Shown here one piece after another: positions 54,473 through 63,877 of a DNA stretch of 64,000 nt. The notes under the pieces were generated by a model that worked only from the letters and a program-made list of their open reading frames with translations, did not search any database and had not been told where the DNA came from. The stretch spans positions 118,915 to 182,914 of the forward strand of contig CABHOY010000033.1 in assembly GCA_902168105.1 (NCBI GenBank), in the 5' to 3' direction. How positions within the stretch are numbered: position 1 is the first letter of the stretch; each line of letters begins with the position of its first letter. Both the position numbers and the translations under genes were made by a program. The stretch is from an uncultured Flavihumibacter sp. Its GTDB lineage: Bacteria; Bacteroidota; Bacteroidia; Chitinophagales; Chitinophagaceae.

Positions 54473-55543
54473 ATGTCCAAACAATTTGTAAACAGAAGCG
54501 TTATTTTTTTAACCGTCTTTACCACATTGCTTGCGTTTTTTTTCAAAGCCAACGCGCAGGCGTCCGGAGAATTTATACAAAAGATGAAACCTTCTCTTAG
54601 CGGCGCTACCGGCTGGGTAAATACACAGCCTTTGAACCTGAAAGATCTCAGGGGCAAAGTTGTGCTTATTGATTTCTGGACATACACCTGCATTAACTGG
54701 AGACGTACGCTTCCTTATATACGGGAATGGGCGTCGAAGTATAAGGACCAGGGGCTGGTTGTTATTGGTATCCATACGCCGGAGTTCCCATTCGAAAAAG
54801 GAACCGACAACGTAAACAACGCCATCAAAGAAATGCATATCAGCTATCCTGTAGCTGTAGATAACAATAATGCCATCTGGGAATCTCTTCAAAATGAGTA
54901 CTGGCCGGCACTATATCTCTTTGATGCAAAAGGGAAGTTACGGTATCAGAAGTTTGGAGAAGGCGATTATCAGGAATCGGAACTAAAGATTCGGGAGTTG
55001 TTAAAAGAAGCTGCTGCCGCAGATATTCCTGGTAATATAACCGCTCTTCAGCCGGAAGGGATAGAAGCTGCTGCAGATTGGCAAAACCTCAGATCTCCAG
55101 AGAATTACCTGGGATATTTCCGTACGCAGGGCTTTGCATCCCGCGAAACGATACATCCCGATAAAGCAGTTGTTTTTTCGGTACCCGAAGAGATACAACT
55201 GAATCAGTGGGCGCTTTCAGGACAGTGGACAATGAATGCAGGGAAGATCGTGCTGCAGAAAAAGGGTGGTAAGATCATTTACAGTTTTCATGCCCGCGAC
55301 CTTCATTTAATTATGGGCCCTGCTACACCAGGAACTGCTATAAAATTTCGTGTGCTTATTGATGGAAAACCTCCCGGCCCCGCACATGGATTGGATATTG
55401 ATAGTGATGGAAATGGTACTGTAACCGGGCAACGTATGTACCAGCTGATCCGCCAGCCCGGCCCTATTGAAGATAAGATATTTGAAATAGAATTCCCTGA
55501 AACAGAACAGGGAGTAGAAGTTTATGATTTTACATTCGGATGA
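54473..55543 (+). CDS. DipZ-like thioredoxin protein lacking the second active-site cysteine
   Basis: A 356-residue secreted protein (signal to about residue 29, KANAQA). The redoxin domain (about 45-180) has VVLIDFWTYTCINWRRTLPY; Cys73 is present, but position 76, normally Cys in CINC, is Trp. LVVIGIHTPEFPFEKGTDNV and YWPALYLFDAKGKLRY complete the fold. The C-terminal 150 residues are a beta domain like that of DipZ-type proteins (WTMNAGKIVLQKKGGKIIYS, FRVLIDGKPPG). A single Cys can still form mixed disulfides or reduce peroxide, but not act as a normal disulfide reductase. Genes around it suggest oxidant or xenobiotic handling; the link is weak. Confidence 0.88.
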   Translation: MSKQFVNRSVIFLTVFTTLLAFFFKANAQASGEFIQKMKPSLSGATGWVNTQPLNLKDLRGKVVLIDFWTYTCINWRRTLPYIREWASKYKDQGLVVIGIHTPEFPFEKGTDNVNNAIKEMHISYPVAVDNNNAIWESLQNEYWPALYLFDAKGKLRYQKFGEGDYQESELKIRELLKEAAAADIPGNITALQPEGIEAAADWQNLRSPENYLGYFRTQGFASRETIHPDKAVVFSVPEEIQLNQWALSGQWTMNAGKIVLQKKGGKIIYSFHARDLHLIMGPATPGTAIKFRVLIDGKPPGPAHGLDIDSDGNGTVTGQRMYQLIRQPGPIEDKIFEIEFPETEQGVEVYDFTFG

Positions 55544-55638
55544 TCAATGCCTATTATGCGACTGATGAAATGAAATGATGTATACAACTGTATATAGAAC
55601 ATCGGTATTTGATTCAAAGAATTAAAAAAATAAACAAA

Positions 55639-56325
55639 ATGGACAAACAAACAATTCAGGGCTTCGAAAGATACGGTACCTACGAGCCCTCACGGACAGG
55701 CCTTCTACTGGTCGACCCATATAATGACTTTATACACCCCGATGGCAAAAGCTTTCCAAAAGCCAAAGAAGTAATAGAAGGAGTCCGTCTGCTGGATAAC
55801 CTTAGAAGAATAGTAAAAAAGGCCAGGGAATTGAATATACAGGTGTTCTACGTCCCGCATCACAGAACATCCCCCGGAGATCTTTCCGATTGGAAATACC
55901 CCACTGCCGGACAACTTTCAACAGTAGAGCGACTGGTTTTCCAGCGGGGCAGTTGGGGTGGTGAGTTCCACGCTGACTTTCAGCCACAGCCTGGCGATGT
56001 TATTGTCCAGGAGCACTTCGGACAAAGTGGTTTTGCCAATACAGACCTGGACAGGTTACTGAAGCAATATGATGTAGACAAGATCATACTCATTGGTATG
56101 CTCGCGAATAGCTGCATCGAGTCGACCGGCCGCTTTGGTATGGAACTCGGCTACCATGTTACACTGGTGAAAGACGCTACCGCTGCATTTAGCTGGGATT
56201 TGATGCATGCCGCACATGATCTCAATGGTCCCACCTTTGCCCATGCTATCATGACCAGTGATGAACTGCTCGACATCCTTCAGGGAAAGCCGGTACCCGT
56301 TGAAGAAGCCGTCAGTGTTAAGTGA
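55639..56325 (+). CDS. Isochorismatase-family cysteine hydrolase
   Basis: I chose ATG 55639 (MDKQTIQGFERYG, 228 residues); the ten codons before it open with TTG. Family motifs are TGLLLVDPYNDFI (catalytic Asp), and ILIGMLANSCIESTGRFG (catalytic Cys), with VTLVKDATAAFSWDL after it. The fold hydrolyses amides or enol-ethers, for instance nicotinamide or N-carbamoyl compounds. The substrate is unknown. It follows the DipZ-like gene by 95 bases and precedes an unknown protein by 51 bases. Confidence 0.92.
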   Translation: MDKQTIQGFERYGTYEPSRTGLLLVDPYNDFIHPDGKSFPKAKEVIEGVRLLDNLRRIVKKARELNIQVFYVPHHRTSPGDLSDWKYPTAGQLSTVERLVFQRGSWGGEFHADFQPQPGDVIVQEHFGQSGFANTDLDRLLKQYDVDKIILIGMLANSCIESTGRFGMELGYHVTLVKDATAAFSWDLMHAAHDLNGPTFAHAIMTSDELLDILQGKPVPVEEAVSVK

Positions 56326-56376
56326 ACGGATCGTCATGGGATGCCAATTAGTATACAATGAATAAAATATTATCAT

Positions 56377-56904
56377 ATGCAACTTGCAGAAAAGATTGTT
56401 GATTCAAGCTTCAGCGCCGTCATCAACGCACCAATTGAAAAGATCAATATACCGGAATGGGCTTTCAATTTATCAGAACCAGACTACCAGGCCTGCTCTG
56501 AAGCGCATGTCTCTGCAGCGAAAACAATAGGAGCTGACGGCCGGCGCATGTCGATCAATGTAGAAGTGATCGGGGGAAATCCGATGGTACAGCATTACCA
56601 GGAAGAACTATCACAACCGGATCACCTGGTACTGACATCTTTCTCGGATGTTTTTACCCCCACCGGACGTGTGGTCATCCATGTGCATTGGGAGCTTTCT
56701 GTTAAGGCTATCAGCGCAACGCAGTGTGAATTTACCAACAGGGTCGTAACACATGCTACGGAAGACATGATGCGTGGACTAGCCCGGCAGGGTATTCCTT
56801 TCGAACTGTTCAAAACACAACGTACGCCTGTATCTGTCGATCATAATCGTTTGGAAACCCCGTTGTTTGCAGCCAGCATCGAACGATATGCACTGAACGG
56901 ATAA
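56377..56904 (+). CDS. Unknown 175-residue protein, possibly SRPBCC-like
   Basis: No family is clear. The start MQLAEKIVDSSFSAVINAPI and the pattern of strands (DGRRMSINVEVIGGNPMVQHY, LVLTSFSDVFTPTGRVVIHV, ISATQCEFTNRVVTHATEDM) look like a START/SRPBCC beta-grip with a closing helix. No signal peptide is present. It is the last gene of the cluster that starts at 53735 and may act on the same compound as the isochorismatase-type enzyme. That is only context. Confidence 0.72.
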   Translation: MQLAEKIVDSSFSAVINAPIEKINIPEWAFNLSEPDYQACSEAHVSAAKTIGADGRRMSINVEVIGGNPMVQHYQEELSQPDHLVLTSFSDVFTPTGRVVIHVHWELSVKAISATQCEFTNRVVTHATEDMMRGLARQGIPFELFKTQRTPVSVDHNRLETPLFAASIERYALNG

Positions 56905-57124
56905 TGTGAACAGGAAAACTTTTTCGTTTTAGTTGTTGACAAGCCTTGCCCTGAAGGGTGCAGTACCTGGTGATTCAAAATACCACATAAGTAAAATAAT
57001 GAAAAGGCAGGGAAACATCCTTTGGGCGGGCTTTTTATCTAAATAGTGAACCCTGTTAACGTAAACATAACATGTAACTAAAGTACCGCTTTATAATTTC
57101 GCGCCGGATATCTGCCAACTAACT

Positions 57125-57730
57125 ATGATAGAGAATCTGACCGACGCGGAATTATTATCACTTTCACAGACTGGCGATGAGAAGGCGTTTGAGGTGATTA
57201 TGTATAGATACAACACACAACTGTACAGGTATCTTTATACACGCATCCGTAGTGAACATGACGCGAAAGACCTCTTGCAGGAAGTATTTATTTCCTGCTG
57301 GAAGAACCGGCATACTATTAATAACATAACAGCCTATCTCAAACGGTCGGTGCATTATGCCATCATAGATTGGCAGATCGAAAGTAAAAAAGTATTGGCC
57401 CGCCAGGCCACGCTACTGGAAAAAGACGAACCCACAACATATCCTGTAGAAGATCAGTTGATATCTGTAGAGCTCCGGGAAGAAGTAGAAACGGAGATCT
57501 CAAAGATGAATGAAACCATGCGTAAGATATTCGTATCCAGTCGCTGGGAATCAAAATCAATCCCTGAAATAGCCCAGGAATACGGGCTTTCCGAACAAAC
57601 AGTCAAAAATAATCTCTCCCTTGCACTCAAACGTATCCGGTTACGACTGGCCGCATTTTTCCTGATACTTGTTTACATGTTGGTAACATTCAGTTTACAA
57701 TTCCTTAACGGTACCACTTTTCACTTTTGA
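57125..57730 (+). CDS. ECF sigma factor with hydrophobic C-terminal tail (PUL 3)
   Basis: A 201-residue sigma factor. Region 2 is EHDAKDLLQEVFISCWKNR and ITAYLKRSVHYAIIDWQIES; region 4 is WESKSIPEIAQEYGLSEQTV followed by NNLSLALKRIR. After region 4 comes LAAFFLILVYMLVTFSLQFL, long enough to span the membrane, so the protein may be tethered. A FecR-type anti-sigma gene follows 15 bases later and a SusC with an STN domain after that, the usual trans-envelope signalling set of Bacteroidota. The SusC substrate is the probable inducer. Confidence 0.95.
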   Translation: MIENLTDAELLSLSQTGDEKAFEVIMYRYNTQLYRYLYTRIRSEHDAKDLLQEVFISCWKNRHTINNITAYLKRSVHYAIIDWQIESKKVLARQATLLEKDEPTTYPVEDQLISVELREEVETEISKMNETMRKIFVSSRWESKSIPEIAQEYGLSEQTVKNNLSLALKRIRLRLAAFFLILVYMLVTFSLQFLNGTTFHF

Positions 57731-57745
57731 AGACTTTACTGATGA

Positions 57746-58711
57746 ATGGGAACATCATCAAACAAAGCAGCGTTGTTAGCGCTTTTAAAAAAATACCGCG
57801 CCGGCCAGTGTACGCCGGAAGAAACTGTGCGTATCCAGGAATGGTTCGACGGTTTTGAAGAACTACCTGAGAGTGAGGACATGAAAGCCGCTGCCGATGA
57901 GGTGGTGCAAAAAACGATGCACACCCTGTTCCCGCGTGGGAAGGTTTTCAGATACGTCATGCTCAGTGCTGCTGCAGTACTGCTGGTGGCCATTACCGGT
58001 TTGCTGTTCGTTTACGGGTTCTATATGAAGAAGCCAGTCGCTGTTACCTATTCATCTCTTACTACAGGGAAAGGGGAACGCAAGAAACTGACCTTGCCGG
58101 ATGGAAGTGTGCTGACAATGAACGCGGGTTCTACAATCAGCATTCCATCCAATTTTGGAGATAGCGCAAGAGAAGTAATCCTGACAGGGCAGGGAACTTT
58201 CGACATCGCTCAAAACATTGAGAAGCCATTTATAATCCGCACGGGGAATATCCGTACTGTGGTACTGGGTACTGCGTTTGATATTAAAGCATATCCGGGT
58301 GAAAAAGAGGTACAGGTAGCCGTATTAAACGGTAAGGTGCGCGTAGAAAAGCAGGAAAATAACCAGACCGAAGTACTGGCCCCGGGTCTAGCCCGGGACC
58401 AGCTGCTGACTTATAATGAAGCATCCGGCAGGCATGAGCTGAAGCCATGCAAAGCAGAAGACATCGCCGGATGGCAGCAGAACAGGTTGTTTTTTGAACA
58501 AGCCACACTGGAAGAAATTGCACAGGTACTCGAAAGACAATACAATATACATATCACACTTAACGGAACGGCAAAGAGGAAATGCCGCTACACTTTACTA
58601 TTGAAGAATGAAAAATTAGACAATGCATTGCAGCTGATAGAGCAGCTGTCAGGGATCTCCTACCAGGTAAATAACAATGAAATAAAAATCAACATTGCGT
58701 CATGCGAATAA
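57746..58711 (+). CDS. FecR-type anti-sigma factor (PUL 3)
   Basis: A 321-residue protein. The first 70 residues are cytoplasmic (ALLALLKKYRAGQCTPEET), one membrane helix follows (VMLSAAAVLLVAITGLLFVY, about 71-90), and the periplasmic FecR domain spans about 105-205 (GERKKLTLPDGSVLTMNAGS, GTFDIAQNIEKPFIIRTGN, VLGTAFDIKAYPGEKEVQVA). The DUF4974 domain closes the protein (LFFEQATLEEIAQVLERQYN). It holds the ECF sigma factor until the STN domain of SusC signals through it. Confidence 0.95.
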   Translation: MGTSSNKAALLALLKKYRAGQCTPEETVRIQEWFDGFEELPESEDMKAAADEVVQKTMHTLFPRGKVFRYVMLSAAAVLLVAITGLLFVYGFYMKKPVAVTYSSLTTGKGERKKLTLPDGSVLTMNAGSTISIPSNFGDSAREVILTGQGTFDIAQNIEKPFIIRTGNIRTVVLGTAFDIKAYPGEKEVQVAVLNGKVRVEKQENNQTEVLAPGLARDQLLTYNEASGRHELKPCKAEDIAGWQQNRLFFEQATLEEIAQVLERQYNIHITLNGTAKRKCRYTLLLKNEKLDNALQLIEQLSGISYQVNNNEIKINIASCE

Positions 58712-58728
58712 AATGTAATGCGCCAACA

Positions 58729-61700
58729 ATGAAGAGGCAGTTGCGCCTGCTCGCCTTATTTGTCTTTACTCATGTGATCTGTTTTGCAAACGATGTGCAA
58801 AATCAACGGATCACTGTTACAGTACGCAAAGCGCGTATCAGTCTTAATGTAAAAAATCAACCACTGAAGAACGTGTTCCTGCTTATCGAGCAGAAAACAG
58901 GTCTTTCAGTCGCCTACAATGCTACTACCATCAATGTGATGGAGCCAGTAAGCTACAAGGCAAACGATGAAATGCTGGCCACCGTGTTCGAGACCCTGTT
59001 GAAAGACTACCAGGGTACAGTTAAACAGGTGGACGATAGCCATATCTTCCTGAAAGTGGAAAAGAAGAAGGCTGTTGAGAAATTAGTAGAACCTGTTGCT
59101 GCTGTTGCTGCAGCGCCTATTATGATCTCCGGTACGGTGACTGATGAAACCAATCAACCGGTGCCGGGAGTAAGCATTTACGAAAAGAACACCAAAAAAA
59201 ATACAACCACCGATGCACATGGTAAATATACCATTGCCGTAAATACCGGGGATGTATTGGTGTTTAACTTTATCGGTTATGCGCAGCAGGAAATAATTGT
59301 AGGAGCTGAAAATCTTATGAACGTTCAGCTGAAGGTGCAGAACAGCCAGCTGAAAGAGATCGTAGCTATCGGTTATCAAACAGTAAGAAAGAGTGATGTA
59401 ACAGGTGCTATCTCCAGCGTTAAAGCGAGTGAGCTGAACCTGACGTCTCCTTCCGTAGGACAGGCCCTGGTGGGTAAAGTAGCCGGTGTACAGGTGTCAC
59501 AGGTAAGCGGTGCTCCTTATGCCAGCACTAAGATCCGTGTACGTGGTATCGGTTCCATCAATGCCGGTTCTAACCCATTGTATGTAGTGGATGGTTACCC
59601 GATGGAAAATGATATCTACATTAACCCGGAGGATATTGAGTCGATCGACATCCTGAAAGATGCCGCTTCCGCAGCGATCTATGGTTCCCGTGCTGCAGGT
59701 GGCGTAGTGCTGATCACTACCAAACGTGGTAAGGTAGGCAAAGGTAAGTTTGAATATGATATTCAATCTGGCATAAACCAGCTGGCAAAAAAAGTGAAAC
59801 TGCTCGATGCAGATAATTTTGCACAATTGATGATAGACGGCAGGAACAATTCATATAAAGATTTCGTGGTGAACGGCGGAGGTACCTGGACCGATGCTAT
59901 GTATTCCGACGATAACGCAACCCGTGTAGCCAAAGTAGGTAATGCCAATGCTGTTCAGGTTGATCCGGCTTTCTATGACTTTGCAAGCCAGAAAGCGATC
60001 AAATCAAAATACAACACCGATTGGCAGGACCTCTTGTACCGCAATGCAATATTCAGCCGTCACAACCTGTCATTCTCGGGAGGCAGCAACGAAGTTAAAT
60101 ATTATATCAGTGGTGGTTATCAGAACCAGGATGGTATTATCCTGAACACCGGTGTAAAGAAGATCAACTTCCGCGCAAACGTTGATGGTCAGATCAACTC
60201 AAAACTGAGGGCTGGCATGAATGTTTCCTATACCAATAACCAGAATAAGGAAACTGAAGAAGGTCGTTGGGACCATAACCCGATTATGGCCGCATTGCTG
60301 ATGCTACCTACTTATCGCGCATATGACGACAACGGCAGGATCGTGAAGAATGAAGTAGCTGCGCTGTCGGCAACCTATGGTTATAACAGCTTTGAAAACC
60401 CACTGGCTATCGCGCAGGAGATCAACATCCGTCGTAAAGGTAACCGTGCTACATATAATGGCTATGCTGTTTACCAGATACTGCCTGAGTTGTCTGTAAA
60501 GGCTAACCTGGGTACGTCCAGCTTCTCTGAGAAATATGACTATTATTATCCGACGAGTCTGAGTGCCGGTGTGAGCGCGCCTTACTCTCAGGATGCGAAG
60601 AACGCCGCCAATGCAAAAGCAAGGAACACTGGTATCGTGGATCGCCTGGGTGAGTTCACAGCTAACTATAGCAAACAATTCAACAAACATAAAATAGATG
60701 TACTGGGTGGTTATACCATACAGCAAACAACAGGTGATGTCCTGGAAGTAAAAGCGCAGGGTTTCCAGGATGACCGTATCCAGGAATTGAACGCGAAGGG
60801 TGCTGATGCGGCGCTGTTCACACTGACTACTGCTTCTAAGTATACCTATACGCTCCTTTCTTACCTGGGACGTATCAACTATAACTACGATAGCCGTTAT
60901 TATCTGACAGCTTCCTTCCGTACTGATGCTTCTTCCCGTTTTGGTCCTGAGAACCGCTGGGGTAATTTCCCTTCAGTGGCAGCGGGCTGGAACATTTCAA
61001 ATGAATCATTCTATCACGATTGGTTAGGACAGCATTCTACATTGAAGCTGCGTGCCAGCTGGGGCTTGAGTGGTAACAACAACATCGGTAACTATAACTC
61101 GACACAGGTAATGGGAACTCCGACAGGCGTACCGCTGGGTAATGGTTCCGTTAATACCGGTACGTTCGCAGGTGGTATCAAAGATCCAAAGATCGGCTGG
61201 GAGTCTACTTCACAGTATAATGGTGGTCTGGATATCGGATTGTTCAACGGGCGTCTGAATGTGATCGCTAACTACTATCTGAGCTATTCTTATAACCTGT
61301 TGTTCAACCAGCCTATTTCCGCTATTTCCGGCGCTACTACCGTGCTGACCAACCTGCGTGATTCAAAGATCCGTAACAGAGGTGTTGATCTGCAACTGGA
61401 TGCAAGAGTGATCGACGGAAAGGATTTCCACCTGAACTTCGCCGGTAACATCTCCGTAAACCGTAATAAGGTACTGGATATGGGTGGAGCAAACACGATC
61501 CTGACTGCCGGTGCTGAACGTTCTTACATCACACATATTACGCAAACAGGCCAGCCTGTAGGTATGTTCTACGGTTTCAGAGTACTGGGTGTTGCTACCG
61601 AGGAAAATTACAAGACTTTAGCACCATCTGCTTCCAGCTCTAATCCTTTACATCCTGGCGATCTGTACTTCTATGACAAAACCGGTGACGGAAAGGTGAA

Positions 61701-62256
61701 TGATGCTGATAAAGATGTTATCGGTAACCCATACCCGAAATTCACTTATGGTTTTAACCTGTCTGCTACTTATAAGGAATTCTATTTCTCTTCTTCCTTC
61801 AATGGTTCTTATGGCAACCAGGTATTGGACGGACAGGATTATTATCTGTACAACATGGAAGGTTCAGGAAACCAGTATGCTGATGTAGCTGATCGCTTCC
61901 GTAATCTGCAACAGCCAGGTGCCGGTAAAGTGTTCCGTGCTTCCCGCGCTGGTACGCAGAGTAACAGTACACGTCTGTCCACATTCTATCTGCAGGATGC
62001 CTCTTATTTCAGATGCACCAACATCGTGCTGGGATACAACTTTAAGTTCCGCGCATTGCAGGAGAGACTGGGAGTATCGAAAGCAACCATCTTTGCAAGC
62101 GTAGATAACGCATTTACGATCACCAAATACAAAGGATATAATCCTGAAGTAGATTATGGTTCTACCAGCACCAATCCGAACCTGGCTCCTGGAGTTGACT
62201 ATGGTATGTATCCGCTGGTTCGTGCGTTTAACGCAGGTGTTAAACTTGGTTTCTGA
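58729..62256 (+). CDS. SusC-type TonB-dependent transporter with STN signalling domain (PUL 3)
   Basis: I chose ATG 58729 (MKRQLRLLALFVFTHVICFA, signal peptide), which leaves a 17-base gap after FecR; ATG 58702 would overlap FecR by ten bases and add nine residues. The 1175-residue protein has an STN domain (about 25-110, NQPLKNVFLLIEQKTGLSVA), a carboxypeptidase-like domain (about 135-215, GTVTDETNQPVPGVSIYEK), the linker KEIVAIGYQTVRKSDVTGAI, plug (NPLYVVDGYPMEND, IDILKDAASAAIYGSRAAGG) and a barrel ending FNAGVKLGF. The STN domain passes a signal to FecR, so this transporter also senses its ligand. SusD follows 26 bases later. Confidence 0.96.
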   Translation: MKRQLRLLALFVFTHVICFANDVQNQRITVTVRKARISLNVKNQPLKNVFLLIEQKTGLSVAYNATTINVMEPVSYKANDEMLATVFETLLKDYQGTVKQVDDSHIFLKVEKKKAVEKLVEPVAAVAAAPIMISGTVTDETNQPVPGVSIYEKNTKKNTTTDAHGKYTIAVNTGDVLVFNFIGYAQQEIIVGAENLMNVQLKVQNSQLKEIVAIGYQTVRKSDVTGAISSVKASELNLTSPSVGQALVGKVAGVQVSQVSGAPYASTKIRVRGIGSINAGSNPLYVVDGYPMENDIYINPEDIESIDILKDAASAAIYGSRAAGGVVLITTKRGKVGKGKFEYDIQSGINQLAKKVKLLDADNFAQLMIDGRNNSYKDFVVNGGGTWTDAMYSDDNATRVAKVGNANAVQVDPAFYDFASQKAIKSKYNTDWQDLLYRNAIFSRHNLSFSGGSNEVKYYISGGYQNQDGIILNTGVKKINFRANVDGQINSKLRAGMNVSYTNNQNKETEEGRWDHNPIMAALLMLPTYRAYDDNGRIVKNEVAALSATYGYNSFENPLAIAQEINIRRKGNRATYNGYAVYQILPELSVKANLGTSSFSEKYDYYYPTSLSAGVSAPYSQDAKNAANAKARNTGIVDRLGEFTANYSKQFNKHKIDVLGGYTIQQTTGDVLEVKAQGFQDDRIQELNAKGADAALFTLTTASKYTYTLLSYLGRINYNYDSRYYLTASFRTDASSRFGPENRWGNFPSVAAGWNISNESFYHDWLGQHSTLKLRASWGLSGNNNIGNYNSTQVMGTPTGVPLGNGSVNTGTFAGGIKDPKIGWESTSQYNGGLDIGLFNGRLNVIANYYLSYSYNLLFNQPISAISGATTVLTNLRDSKIRNRGVDLQLDARVIDGKDFHLNFAGNISVNRNKVLDMGGANTILTAGAERSYITHITQTGQPVGMFYGFRVLGVATEENYKTLAPSASSSNPLHPGDLYFYDKTGDGKVNDADKDVIGNPYPKFTYGFNLSATYKEFYFSSSFNGSYGNQVLDGQDYYLYNMEGSGNQYADVADRFRNLQQPGAGKVFRASRAGTQSNSTRLSTFYLQDASYFRCTNIVLGYNFKFRALQERLGVSKATIFASVDNAFTITKYKGYNPEVDYGSTSTNPNLAPGVDYGMYPLVRAFNAGVKLGF

Positions 62257-62282
62257 TCTATTGACGCTTAAACACAGAAAAA

Positions 62283-63812
62283 ATGAAGAATAGAATATCA
62301 ATTATATTGGGTCTTGCAGCTGTGCTGGCAACGACCTCCTGTAGTAAAGATTTCCTGAACCAGACCGACCCTAACAGTCAGACGGTGGATAGTTATTTCC
62401 AGACAGAGAATGACGTGCTGCTGGCAGTGAATGGAATTTACCAGTCACTGAGAAACAACAACGCGATCGGGGAAGGAAGCGGATTGTTCTCTGAAGAACG
62501 TTCTGATAACACCGGTCGTAACGATAACCAGTCAAATGCCGGTGAACCTTTTCAGTTCGGCGACTTCTCCCTGCTGCCAAGTAATACTAACCTGAAGTCG
62601 CACTGGGTAGCTATGTACCAGGTTATTTCGAGAGCTAACCTTGTGCTTTCAAACATCGATAGAGTAAGCTTCGCCCAGGAGGATACAAAGAAGTCTTACG
62701 CAGCGGAAGCAAAATTTGTGCGTGCGCTCATCTATTTCCATATGGTGCGCAAATGGGGAGATCTGCCGCTGGTGAACAAACAGCTTACACTCGACGAAGT
62801 AAGAGCCAATACTTTCCGTTCAAAAGACACAGCGATATATACACAGATCGTAAATGACCTGCTGGATGTAGTGAATAGTCCGCTGCCTGATTTCCAGACA
62901 GGCGCTAATATCGGCCGTGTTTCCAAAGCAGCAGGTAATGCATTACTGGGTCAGGTATATCTGACCATGGCGACTACAATAGACAACGGCAAACGGAATG
63001 ATAACCTCGCAAAGGCAAAACAATACCTGACTGCATGTTACGAGATGCGTAAGTTCGGCGCTTTGAAAGAAGTACCTTATCCAGATGTTTTCTCCGTAGA
63101 AAAGAAAGGTTCTTGTCCTGAGTTGATCCTCCAGATCGTTTATAAACAGGGCGATGCTACTTACTCATCCAGTATTGCAGCGAATAACCAGGCTAAAGGT
63201 GAGACGATCAACTCCCAGAAAGCAGCGACTGGCGTAGGTGGTAATGTAACCGGTGATCTCGTAAAGGAATACGAAGCCAACGATCCACGCAAAGACTTTT
63301 CTATAAAATTTGCAGAGGCTAGCAATGTGAAGGACTGGTTCATTACCAAGTTCCGCGATGCCAGCGATGCAGCAGGAAAGAGCGGTTATGGTGGAAATGA
63401 CTTCATCCTGATCCGTTATGCCGATGTGATCCTGATGCTGGCAGAGGTAAATATGTACCTCGGTGATAACGCTACCGCTATCCAGTTCCTGGATATGGTG
63501 CGTGAAAGGGCAGGCGTACCGGCCTACGCTACTGCTATGCAGGATGCGGCTTACAGCGCTAAATTCCCGACCCTGAAACTAGCTATTTTGCATGAACGCC
63601 GCGTAGAGCTGGCTTTTGAGAACCACCGCTGGTTTGACCTGTTGCGTACTTTCACAACAGAAGAACTGGTAACCTATTTTCATGCAAAGAATCAGGCGGA
63701 TTTCGGAATTGCCAAGCTGGCCAATTTCGCAGCGAAAGACCGCTATTATCCTATTCCTTTTGATGAGTACAAGCTGGATCCGGTAAAGATGTACCAGAAT
63801 TCAGGGTATTAG
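62283..63812 (+). CDS. SusD/RagB-type glycan-binding lipoprotein (PUL 3)
   Basis: A 509-residue protein with lipobox LATTSC (Cys20). Family blocks are AEAKFVRALIYFHMVRKWGD, AAGNALLGQVYLTM, ILIRYADVILMLAEVNMYL and ILHERRVELAFENHRWFDLL, then RYYPIPFDEYKLDPVKMYQN. It forms the lid of the preceding SusC. It is the last gene before a terminator and the group II intron; no glycoside hydrolase of this PUL lies in the window. Confidence 0.96.
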   Translation: MKNRISIILGLAAVLATTSCSKDFLNQTDPNSQTVDSYFQTENDVLLAVNGIYQSLRNNNAIGEGSGLFSEERSDNTGRNDNQSNAGEPFQFGDFSLLPSNTNLKSHWVAMYQVISRANLVLSNIDRVSFAQEDTKKSYAAEAKFVRALIYFHMVRKWGDLPLVNKQLTLDEVRANTFRSKDTAIYTQIVNDLLDVVNSPLPDFQTGANIGRVSKAAGNALLGQVYLTMATTIDNGKRNDNLAKAKQYLTACYEMRKFGALKEVPYPDVFSVEKKGSCPELILQIVYKQGDATYSSSIAANNQAKGETINSQKAATGVGGNVTGDLVKEYEANDPRKDFSIKFAEASNVKDWFITKFRDASDAAGKSGYGGNDFILIRYADVILMLAEVNMYLGDNATAIQFLDMVRERAGVPAYATAMQDAAYSAKFPTLKLAILHERRVELAFENHRWFDLLRTFTTEELVTYFHAKNQADFGIAKLANFAAKDRYYPIPFDEYKLDPVKMYQNSGY

Positions 63813-63842
63813 TACGATAGATGAAATAAGACAGATGAATGC

Positions 63843-63877
63843 GGGAGTGCCTCTGATAAAGCGGCACTCCCTTTTTT
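63843..63877 (+). terminator. Rho-independent terminator of PUL 3, intron target
   Basis: GGGAGTGCC pairs with GGCACTCCC (9 bp, perfect) over an 11-base loop, followed by TTTTTT. The next base is the first base of the group II intron, so the terminator is both the end of the operon and the intron insertion site. Confidence 0.92.
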
